The notes beneath the pieces were generated by a model. The model saw only the letters and a program-made list of their open reading frames with translations, did not search any database and was not told the origin of the DNA. From Malachius bipustulatus (taxonomy: Eukaryota > Arthropoda > Insecta > Coleoptera > Melyridae): 64,000 nt of DNA. The position numbers and the translations under genes were made by a program. The DNA lies in contig OU342637.1 of the NCBI GenBank assembly GCA_910589415.1, forward strand, positions 25,767,162 to 25,831,161, read 5' to 3'. Numbering within the stretch: the stretch's first letter is position 1; every line of letters begins with the position of its first letter. Below, in pieces: positions 21,859-30,957 of the stretch.

Positions 21859-22966
21859 GTATTTGTATTGTATTTGTATTTTTGAGGGTGATTAAGTTAC
21901 TGCGACCTAAAAGATCTATTGTATCCCCTCTACTGTGCTTCGCTTGGTGTAGAATCCCTTTAGTGAAGCACCCTCTCCAAGTCCATTTCCTTGAGAAACT
22001 TCAGGATTTTGAGAGGATCAAGGTCGGGTAAGTTCCCTGCCTCTAGCTGGTGATGGCCCAGAACATTACTTCTTTTGAGTTCTATCGCATCGCAGTTGAG
22101 CAGCAGGTGACGTGGTGTCTCGTCTCCTTTCCCGCAGAATCTGCAGACGCCATTTTCTTCTATGCCCAACTTCCTCAGGTGTTCCTTGAGCTTGCAATGT
22201 CTCGTTAGGAATCCCGTCAGTGTTCTGTTAATTCTCTCGGTTAAAATTCCCGAGAAGTTCTTTGGATTGTCTCAACCCCGAGAGGTTCCTCCAATGAGTT
22301 TCTCTCAGTTTTCTTCTTCCGTTTGGAATTCTGCTTGAAGAAAGTATCTTCGAAAAGCCCCGCTCGGTCAGCAGTCTGTATCGCGGTGATGTTCCGCAAT
22401 TTCTTGGTTTTTTGTTTCTTACCATGGTTGATCCCACGAGTAGCTAGGGAAGGGTGTTCCACCTATGCAGAGCCCCGCATGCAAAGGTGAGGGGATTGAT
22501 ACAGTGGGGTGCCCCCTGGTGCCCCAAGGTTGAATCCAGTAGGGCTGGTCTTCTATCCAGTCACGCATCCCATCAGCCTGGACCCCCGCCTTAGGATTTA
22601 GGTTTTTTTTTTAGTGAGGTTGTCTCCTCTTGGTTCCGGCGATTAAGCCGAGACCCCCGCATCTCTCTGTGCGCGGAACGTGACCACGACAACAGATGAT
22701 ACGGTATATCAGATAGTCCACAGTCGGACATCTCTGGCGCCGTTTCCTCTAGTGCAGACCTTTAGTCACGACACGACAACCAGGTTAGGGGAGGTGGTCC
22801 GCGGCAGGGTTTTGAGCTACCAGTCTAGAATTTTACCTCCGACGAGCTTTGTCACCACTGCTAACCTTACTCACTTACGCTCATTGTAAGGCCTTCCCCC
22901 TATCCGCCACCTGGGGACGCGCCCGATGGGTACTCAACCGCACGGGTGGGTACTCAACCGCACGGG
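21859..22966 (-). mobile_element. Internally deleted non-LTR retrotransposon with 13-bp target duplication
   Basis: It is flanked by AAGAGCACTAGTT at 21846-21858 and 22967-22979. On the minus strand it starts with two copies of a ~20-bp unit (CCCGTGCGGTTGAGTACCCA). A GC-rich 5' UTR-like region and the beginning of a reading frame follow. It then jumps to the C-terminal end of an ORF2 with LTGFLTRHCKLKEHLRKLG, CRFCGKGDETPRHLLLNC and a stop near 21960. The Cys-Cys-His-Cys end is usual for ORF2 proteins of I/R1/Jockey-like elements. The 3' tail is a short TACAAATACAA repeat. Frames in the middle are broken, so the copy is dead. Confidence 0.8.
21960..22260 (-). pseudogene. C-terminal remnant of non-LTR ORF2 with CCHC-type knuckle
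   Basis: Read on the minus strand, the frame from ~22260 to the stop at 21960 gives LTERINRTLTGFLTRHCKL and then CRFCGKGDETPRHLLLNC. This is the conserved end of ORF2 in RNase H-bearing insect LINEs. No reverse transcriptase remains, and the frame is shifted relative to the text at 22260-22460. Confidence 0.75.
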
Positions 22967-22979
22967 AAGAGCACTAGTT

Positions 22980-23032
22980 TCAAGCGCACGAATCTAGAGC
23001 GTAAACATTTCTTTACTTCACCATAAATTAAT
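22980..23032 (+). other. Gene 3 intron segment homologous to other gene introns
   Basis: CAAGCGCACGAATCTAGAGC continues the intron text seen at 29870, 36128 and 43920 in genes 4-6, on the far side of the retrotransposon insertion. Confidence 0.6.
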
Positions 23033-23774
23033 GTATAAAGGGTGTTTTTTTTTAATATTACAAAAAAATTTAAAGACAGATATTTCGGTTAAAAATAAAC
23101 AAAAAATTCTCCTTTGACGGGTATCCGGATATATGCACCGTTTTTCAGATACATGGTGTCAAAAAAAGATTATTTTTTCAGTTTTTTTTAAGAAGAATCG
23201 CGGAAAGAGTTTGAGATACAGAATTTCGCTTTTATACATATCATCAATGATATTAGCTACTTCTTCAATGCTACATAATTTTTTTTTTCATATGCCAGTG
23301 GTGGATATTTTAGAGTTGCGCTAGTTTTTTTGCCCCTAATATCTTCGACACAATTATTGACGATTTAAAAGCGCATTTTAAACCGCCAATATTTTCTACA
23401 TAAAAGAGTCACTCTTGGAAGAAAACGGGCATATACGATGAAAAACACGCTTTGGATGTTTCAAAACATGTGTCGTAAAATGAGGGGCAAAACCACTGCG
23501 CTCGATCCTTACATCTTCGCCAATGACACATGGAAAAAAAATCAATGATAGGTAATATATTACATGTATGTACAAAAGCTGAGTTCTGTATCTTAAACGG
23601 ATCCCGAAAATCTTCAAAAAACTGGAATACATAATTAAATATTTTTTTGATACACTACTGTCTTCCAAAAACGGTTCATTTTCGGACACACGTTAATGGG
23701 AATTTTTTTGTTCATGTTTGACTCAAGAATCGGTCTTAAAATTTTTTGGCAATGTTCAAGAAATACCCTGTTTA
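23033..23774. mobile_element. Palindromic element in gene 3 intron
   Basis: TATAAAGGGTGTTTTTT at the left faces ACCCTGTTTATATTA at the right. GTTTGAGATACAGAATTTCG and GAGTTCTGTATCTTAAACGG are inner mirrored motifs. Length is ~740 bp. The short frames on each strand are mirror images of each other. Confidence 0.65.
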
Positions 23775-24093
23775 TATTAGATTCTGCGCCGATTTTAATT
23801 CTGAAGAAGGCAACATTTTCGCAGGATTAGGATACTAGTTCAGTGTTTACATTACAGTGATATAATTTTTGTAAGTATTTTTATCCAAGGGAGAAGGCCA
23901 TGATGTGTATAGAATCAGAATGCCATAGCTTGCCTAGACATGCGCCGGTTTACCTAGTCATGTTCCTAAATATGGTGCAGACTCGCTGAAATAAATAAGA
24001 GTAGGTTGAATGTATTATGTATATCGATACCCGTGCAGATAATCAGGAAATTATATTATTTTTACCTTATATGATAAACATTTGTTTCAGAAA
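23775..24093 (+). other. Acceptor-proximal part of gene 3 intron
   Basis: It closely matches the same region of gene 6 (ATAGTCATGTTCCTAA, GATACCCGTGCAG, ATATGATAAACATTTG) and ends in TTTGTTTCAG at 24090. Confidence 0.6.
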
Positions 24094-26085
24094 ATGGAAC
24101 TGAAAAAAAGTATCAACAGAATTGTGAGTGTTCTTCTTCTCCTGATGGTCCAAGCAAGTAATACGTTACTTTACAATTGCAACGAGTATGAAATAATGGG
24201 TGATGAGTATTTCGTATTGTGTGATTGTCATGCTAAATCATTAAAATTAGTTTGTAATAATATACAAAACGATCAATGGCTTATTCAATTTGAAGATTGT
24301 AACATCTTTGGAAGAAATTGTGATTATAAGTATCCTAAATCAGTGGAAATTAGGAACTGGTCGTTCCAAAAGCATTTAGATGCAGGTTCGCTGACTTATT
24401 TACCGACCAATTATAATTATTTAGTTTTAACTTTGAGCATCACTGCTTCAAGTATTAGAGACATTCACTCGAGGACATTTTTAGCATATAATAATCTACA
24501 AGAATTGGATTTACACGATAACGAAATAGAAATTTTAGGGCGAGGTGTATTTAGTGAACAATCGTCTTTACACTACCTTGATTTGTCTAACAACAAACTT
24601 GAATCAATAGATGATGGATTATTTTTAAAAGACAAAATAATCAAAACATTGAAACTTAACAACAATAAGATTAGTTATCTTGATGGTGACTCATTTTACA
24701 ATTTACCAAAAGTTGCTAAAATTTATTTGGGAAATAACAAAATTTCAAACATTTCGTCGTTAAGTTTTAGAAGACAAACTGCGTTGTTATATTTGGATTT
24801 ATCAAACAATTTTATCGAGATGATAGAAGCAGGTTCTTTTAGTAACGTGGGAAATCTTGAAGAGATATATTTACAAAATAATCGAATTAATTCGATACCA
24901 AAAGGGCTCTTTCAAACGCAGGTAAAGTTAAAGATAGTAAATCTCTCAAACAACCCTATTGTGACATATTTTCCGTTGAATCAAATTATTGAAAATGCTA
25001 TCAGTCTTGAAAATTTAAATTTCAATAATATATCTCAGTCGCGGTTAATTCTCGAGAATCTAAACGCAAACCGTGTTAAATTTTTTTCAGCTAATAATAA
25101 TAATTTATCAAAAATTCCTTTTAAAGCATTTGCGTTAACAAGCTCTTTAGAATTTATTGATTTAAGTTACAATCACATTAATTACGTGGACAATAACGCT
25201 TTCGGGCAACTATTTAAATTGTTAACTCTAAAACTAAACAATAACGACATCGAAACATTATTTTCTGGTACATTTATGTTTCTAAGAGCGTTGACGGAAC
25301 TGGATCTTTCGTATAATAAAATAAGATCTTTGCCATTAGGTTTATTAGACTCTTGTTCCGATCTCGCGATGTTGAGACTTTCGCATAACCGATTGAATTA
25401 TTTGAATAAATTTAATTTTCTGTCACTGAACAATCTGAGAACATTACAAATTGACAACAATGCTCTGACTCAACTGGACGGTGTTTCCTCGCTGCCGAAA
25501 TTGCAGTTAATCTCCCTGCAAAACAACAGCTGGAAGTGCGAGGAATTGTTCAATTTAATTGAAAAACTAGAGTCAAAATCCGTTATCATTTCAGTAACGT
25601 CGTCGGAACCAAAAATCGGGAATCACCTCAAACAAATTTCTTGTGACCATAAAGATGTTAATTTTTATATTAACGGAGAAAACCTAGGGGAAAATCTTTA
25701 TGGAGAATCATTAAAACACATGTCATTGCTGTTTGATAAATTGGCAAAAAATATGGACAAATTCATAAATGAAAGCCAAAGCTTTAGCTTGGAAATATTT
25801 ACATACTTACAGAACGCAGAAAATAATGCTTCCTTATCAAATCAGAGATTGGAAGCAGCTTTTGCAAGCCTGTTCCAAAATGCAACGTTGTCAAATGTCG
25901 AATCGAGGGAAGAATTTAAATCGGGACTTTTGACAATTGAGAAATATTTTGAAACCATGACATCTTCATTGGAGTCTATTTCGAGAACTAATTCTGGCAA
26001 TAATCAGGAATATTTGAAAAAAATTAATGAAATTGTTGATTCACTTAAGGGTACTATTGGTAAAATGAAAAAAGAAAAAAACTGA
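24094..26085 (+). CDS. Gene 3: leucine-rich-repeat protein lacking its membrane anchor
   Basis: 663 residues from the ATG after the acceptor. Signal peptide, six-cysteine N-cap (NCNE, LCDC, LVC, DC, NC), about 16 LRRs, C-cap (WKC, SCD) and one copy of the helical stalk module (nt 25735-26034: FDKLAKNMDKFINESQ to KKINEIVDS). The frame then ends at GKMKKEKN, just before the TM. The cause is one extra A in GAAAAAAACTG (paralogs have GAAAAAACTG). Beyond the stop, the TM is still legible in the +1 frame, but the tail has been deleted. As written the product would be secreted. Either gene 3 has become a soluble paralog or it is an early pseudogene; the homopolymer length should be verified. Confidence 0.85.
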   Translation: MELKKSINRIVSVLLLLMVQASNTLLYNCNEYEIMGDEYFVLCDCHAKSLKLVCNNIQNDQWLIQFEDCNIFGRNCDYKYPKSVEIRNWSFQKHLDAGSLTYLPTNYNYLVLTLSITASSIRDIHSRTFLAYNNLQELDLHDNEIEILGRGVFSEQSSLHYLDLSNNKLESIDDGLFLKDKIIKTLKLNNNKISYLDGDSFYNLPKVAKIYLGNNKISNISSLSFRRQTALLYLDLSNNFIEMIEAGSFSNVGNLEEIYLQNNRINSIPKGLFQTQVKLKIVNLSNNPIVTYFPLNQIIENAISLENLNFNNISQSRLILENLNANRVKFFSANNNNLSKIPFKAFALTSSLEFIDLSYNHINYVDNNAFGQLFKLLTLKLNNNDIETLFSGTFMFLRALTELDLSYNKIRSLPLGLLDSCSDLAMLRLSHNRLNYLNKFNFLSLNNLRTLQIDNNALTQLDGVSSLPKLQLISLQNNSWKCEELFNLIEKLESKSVIISVTSSEPKIGNHLKQISCDHKDVNFYINGENLGENLYGESLKHMSLLFDKLAKNMDKFINESQSFSLEIFTYLQNAENNASLSNQRLEAAFASLFQNATLSNVESREEFKSGLLTIEKYFETMTSSLESISRTNSGNNQEYLKKINEIVDSLKGTIGKMKKEKN

Positions 26086-26209
26086 AACTAATAATGAAAC
26101 ATTCAGTTATATTTTTCTTTGTACAGACTTATGTTTACTAATTATTGTAGGGGTGGGTGTTTTTTTTTTATTAAGGCTATTTTTGTATTCATATATTAGA
26201 ATGTCATAA
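26078..26209 (+). pseudogene. Frameshifted TM remnant of gene 3 running into the 3' flank
   Basis: The shifted frame still reads ETNNETFSYIFLCTDLC and LLIIVGVGVFF. At ~26160 the coding homology stops and the text joins the flank block TTAAGGCTATTTTTG, which in gene 5 lies ~0.8 kb downstream. The conserved tail (YEDN, LDDSL) is therefore gone. Confidence 0.7.
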
Positions 26210-28270
26210 TTGTGTAAATTTGTTGAGACTAGAACTAGTTTTGTACTACTCCTATAGTGTAAATTGTATAAATGCTACAGTGTTAAATTTTGGTATAATA
26301 GGCATGTTAACGATGTTATGGTCCACAAAAAAATTTTTAAGAATGTTGCAAAGAAATTGGGATTGTGGAACATTTTTAATTTTCAACAATTTGGGAACAA
26401 ATTAACTAATTGTGATATAATTTTAAAACGCCTCACAGAATTAAAATCCATCAACTACAAAAGGCGTCAACAAAATGTTCATAATTTTCAACAAAATCTG
26501 TCGAATAGTTTTAGAGAAAAAGGTTTTATTTACAAATTTTGATTACCTATGTACGGTAGATCTTCATAAAAATTCAAAATAACCAGAAATATTCAATTTT
26601 TAATTGCAGCAACGAAAAGCATTTTGAAAGTTAGAGGAGGCAGTTTGATCAACACAAGAAATTACTTTTTTTATATATTTCCGAAATAGCTTCTAAAAAT
26701 ATGTCTCCGCGATCTTTGGGGACTGAACCATTTTTCCAGAAGTTTTTCGGGCCAAAATTAGACACCTACCTAAATAAATAAAATCTCATTATATTAATTA
26801 AAATATTATATTATGTAAGACAATGATTATTATGCTTGTTATGTAATTTTATTTAATATCTTTATATAATAATATGTATAAATATATAAACTTGATACAG
26901 ACTGTCCCAGGTCTTACCCCGAAAAATTTATATTTGAATATAAATATTCTTCTGAGTAAAAAGTTTTTCTATAAACTTAGTATTTTTTCAACCCCCTAAC
27001 ATGTTATATCAGTCATTTAAAATAAAAATAGTGCACATGCAATTTTATCTGGATAGTCTTTCAAGGTCGTGTTAAATTCAACTGTGTTATTATTGTAACA
27101 TTGAATATGGCGTCAATCAAAGTGACAAGTAAAATTTGAAATTTATCGATGCAGGGTCGGTTAGATAAGCAAAAAGTTGCTAGATTTTCGGCTTAATATG
27201 TTAGTGAAAATAGATCTGAAATAACGCTGCTAGTTCATGGAATACCTAAGCGTAAAAAACTAAAATAGTCGAGTTTTATTTGCTTTTGCTCATAACTCTT
27301 TTGTTTATTAAAATATTTTTCTGAAATTTGGTTTTATAGCACAAGAGGACCTTTTTTCATAAATAGCTTTATTTAATTTGATTGGTTTTTGAGATGCGAT
27401 TGTCCACTTTTGTTTTTCTTATGGAGTATTGAATTTTGATTTTTTAAAATGCAAAAAAATCACAGATGTAACGTTTTGTATCACGCTTGCATAAAATGAT
27501 TGATCTCATTATTATAATCAACTATGAAGCTGGTTAAAAGTAATTAATTTTACAATAATTAGTTTACTATTTGGGTTAATATTCAACTTCCCAAAATATA
27601 CACCAAAATATTGCTGCTCATAACATTTACGACACACAAAAAATATTAGTTTGAGTAAAATTAATACTTACTCGCCAACTTGATAAAAATAAAATGAAAA
27701 TTCGATAAGGCGTCCTTAAGAAAAGTAGACAGTCGTATCTCAAAATCAAACAAAGTAAATAAAACTGATAACGCTATTTAGGAAAACGTATCCTCTTTTG
27801 ATCAAAATCCAAGTTTCAGAAAAATATCTCCACAAACAAATGAGTTATGACCAAAAACAAAAACTCGACATTTTTATATTTTTATTGTTATTTCATGAAT
27901 TAACAGCAGGTCAGATCTGTTTTCATTAACATGTTAGTGAAAAGCCTTTTCCAGATATTTGGCGCCGTTTACGGTGTGCGCTGCTTGCAAAATGGAAAAT
28001 AGAAACCGCAACTATAAAAACCATTCTTATTGAATTTTCTAAGGGAATATGAAAATACAATAATATACAGGGTTCCTATGTAAAAAAAAATAGACAATGT
28101 CGTCATTACTGAGCCAAGGAACACCTTCCTTGTATAAAAAATATTACGTCAAAAGAATTACATATTGCATCACCTGATTTTTCATTTTTTTCGAAACTCA
28201 AAATTTAAAGATTAATTGGACCGTACCCAAATTTTTTCAACACCCTATGCATATAAATAGGCAAATAAAT
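26210..28270 (+). repeat. Duplicated 3' flank of gene 3 (matches 17100-19030)
   Basis: It follows the gene 2 flank in order: the CTAGAACTAGTTTTG block, GCAGCAACGAAAAGCATTTT, GACTGTCCCAGGTCTTACCCC and then a half copy of palindrome family A. A 92-codon frame at 26264-26542 has stop codons in the gene 2 copy and is not called. Confidence 0.6.
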
Positions 28271-28276
28271 CCATAA

Positions 28277-29280
28277 TATACAGGGTGCACCATGTATCCT
28301 TCTCTATATTGCTATCTCCTGAACGCTAAGAGATACAGGGTCGGTTAAATTAGAGAAAAGATGCGCAGTTTTGTGGCCATCTCGAATTCGTCGAAAACAT
28401 GCAAGATATCTGTGACCGTTCCTGAAATATCCTGAAAAAACTGAAAAATCGAGATTTCTTATTTTCCTCATATCTTTTTTATTATTGGAAATTAATAAAT
28501 GATTTTTTGTAGGCTTACATAAGCCGTTAAGAGCTATTCATCTGACATTTCAAAAATTTTCAAGGCCTACTAGATCCAAGAGTTTTCACAGTCAACTTTC
28601 GTTTTTCTTATGGCCGCCATATTATTTTTTTATGTCGTTCGATATGAAAAAAATAATGGAAACCAAAAATTAATAAACTTTAAAAAAATTTTTTTTAATT
28701 TTTATTCTTAATTTTTCAAAGAAAAACCTAATAAAAAAATCGTCGAAAAACGTCAACATTTGTAAAATACGCCGAAATAGTGCTTGCCTTATGGTTTTTT
28801 AATTTATCTATGAAATTCGGTCTAAAAATGTGTCTTTTTGTAAAGAAAAAAGAAGAATAAAAAATTTTTTAATTTATTTTTTGAAGTTTAACAATTTTTT
28901 GTTTTTATGACTTTTTTATACCGATCAACATAAAAAAAAACTATGGTGGCCATAAGAAAAACGAAAGTTGACTATGAAAATTCTGGGATCTAGTCGGCTT
29001 TGAAAATTTTTGAAATGTCAGATGGGTCTTGACGACTTATGTAAGCCCACAAAAAATTATTCATTAATCTCCAATAATAAAAAAGATATGGAAAAAATAA
29101 GAAATCTCGATTTTTCAGTTTTTTCAGGATATTTCAGGAACGGTCACAGATATCTTGTATGTCTCGACGGAATCGAGATGGCCACAAAATTGCGCTCCTT
29201 TGGACTTGTTTAACCGACCCTGTGTCCGTTAGCGTTAGGAGATAGCAATATAGAGAAGGATACATGGTGCACCCTGTATA
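28277..29280. mobile_element. 1-kb near-complete palindrome with TATA duplication
   Basis: CAGGGTGCACCATGTATCCT at the left is mirrored by AGGATACATGGTGCACCCTG at the right, with arms of ~370 bp. The sequence is flanked by TATA on each side. The gene 6 promoter region at ~42620 keeps the unfilled form (CCATAATATAAAATAT). The 67-codon frame inside is an artefact of the arm. Confidence 0.85.
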
Positions 29281-29361
29281 AAATATAACAATATAAGTCA
29301 ATAAAAATAACAATCATCAATAATTATAATTTTAATCTAAAATGCAATTATCTAAAAAAAG

Positions 29362-29514
29362 CGTCACTTCCCAAGCGATACGACAAAATTCAATTATTTC
29401 AGTTTTTGCAGTTTTACTTATACAGAGGACTGTATTATTATTATTGGTGTGGCGTAAATCGGTGCAGATTGGAAATAAATTAACGAAAGTGCATCGAAGA
29501 ACAAGTTTGAATGC
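29362..29514 (+). promoter_or_regulatory. Gene 4 promoter block and non-coding first exon
   Basis: CGTCACTTCCCAAGCGATA (29362-29380) follows GCAATTATCTAAAAAAA. The initiator-like ATCGGTGCAG is at 29458-29467, and the exon ends at the donor AATGCGTAAGT (intron 29515-30954). Confidence 0.65.
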
Positions 29515-29924
29515 GTAAGTACCTATAGTTTTGAGTATTTCTTCATTACATTTTGCCCTAAAGATTTGTCTAAAATCAACATAAATTTTATAGTTAAATA
29601 TCCAAGATGTATATTATGTAATGCGAAATTTGTAAAATTTTATCATTCATTAACAGGAAGTGCAACTGAATATCGAGATTCATAGTTTTTCATTAAATCG
29701 CTTTTATCACAGATCAGGTTTACAGCCACAATAGACCTTCGATCGCAGTGAATGTGTCACAATGGCCCACTCACGATAAATCTAATCAGGTCGATAGCAG
29801 AAGAGGTCCTTTATTGCTTTATTATAAATATTAAATAACCGAAATGTGAAAACTACAGAGCATTATAGTCTTCAGCACGCATGAATCGAAAACCTTTAAA
29901 ATTTATACATATATTTGTCTAATG
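29515..29924 (+). other. Gene 4 intron, proximal part
   Basis: It shares intron text with genes 3, 5 and 6, including TCGATAGCAGAAGAGGTCC and GAGCATTATAGTCTTCAGC. The latter is the empty-site counterpart of the retrotransposon insertion in gene 3. Confidence 0.5.
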
Positions 29925-30750
29925 TATACAGGGTGAGTCAGTTTTTTGTAGCAGGATATTTTGATTTTATACCGAGAGGTTATTTATTACAATTTACAGC
30001 GAAAAAAAGCGAAGAAAAACACGGGGGAAAATTGTTTTGACCCCTTTTTCCCTCAACAACTTCTACGCCTATGTTCTTACAGGACCGTACTTATTAGTCT
30101 TCTAATTTATCAGCGTTGGATTCCCTGGAGATTTCTTACAAAGAAAGGTATACCTTTAGATGTTCGAAATTTCCCATATTTTTTAAGTAAACTCTCCCAC
30201 GCTCTTATCTGAATTTCACAGCACTCAGGGCCTGTGGATGAGGCCCTGAGTACCACCAACACCACATTTTTAATAAAAAGATCAATGTGAATAATTTTTT
30301 CACATGTACTTAGGTGGATTAATTGTCGTTGCGATTGTTCTTCTAATTTTCTCAATCAAACATAAATAAGTGTCAAAAAAATTAAAAAGGAAATTATGAA
30401 TGATTTCAGCGATTGTATAATTAAAAAAAAGTGTAAGCTAATTTTCGTCCAGAGAGGATTTTTTATTTTCCAATAAAAGTGTCAACATATGCGAGACGAA
30501 TTGAGTCAATACTTCAAATCATATGTTGAATAAAAATACTTGAAGAAAATTTCACGATACAGACAGGGAACGCGAAAAAACGTAAGGAAAATCTCAATAA
30601 TTGCCGAATTTTGTTTTTTTATTAAGTCAATTTTGCCAAAGATTGAGGTAAAAAACTGTATGGCCTTTTTGGGAGGTAATGAAAATCTGTCTATCACACT
30701 GTTTTGCAATTTTTTCGATGTCCTGTTACAAAAAGCTGACTCACCCTGTA
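29925..30750. mobile_element. Palindromic element in gene 4 intron, TATACAGGGTGAGTCAG ends
   Basis: TACAGGGTGAGTCAGTTTTT faces AAAAGCTGACTCACCCTGTA; other inner motifs are inverted across the middle. A single end of the same family occurs near 56041 (GGTGAGTCAGTTTTT). Non-coding. Confidence 0.75.
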
Positions 30751-30957
30751 GAATATTATATAGATTCTGCCGTTTTCAATTCTGAAGATGGCAATCTTTT
30801 TCGTACTTTTTCGGACTCGCAAGATTAATGCACTAGTTTAATGTTCACATATCGCAGTGGTGTGGTTTTTTAAATATTTTTATGCAACGTACGAGATCAG
30901 ACGATCACGAAATAGAATTATTATTCAATTACATAAAATAAACCTTTGTTTCAGAAA
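30751..30957 (+). other. Acceptor-proximal part of gene 4 intron
   Basis: It matches the intron ends of genes 2, 3 and 5 (TAGTTTAATGTTCACAT-like text, AACCTTTGTTTCAG) and ends at 30954. Confidence 0.55.

Noticed and set aside
26264..26542. 92-codon protein downstream of gene 3
   Set aside because: The matching flank of gene 2 has stop codons in this frame; it is AT-rich duplicated non-coding DNA.
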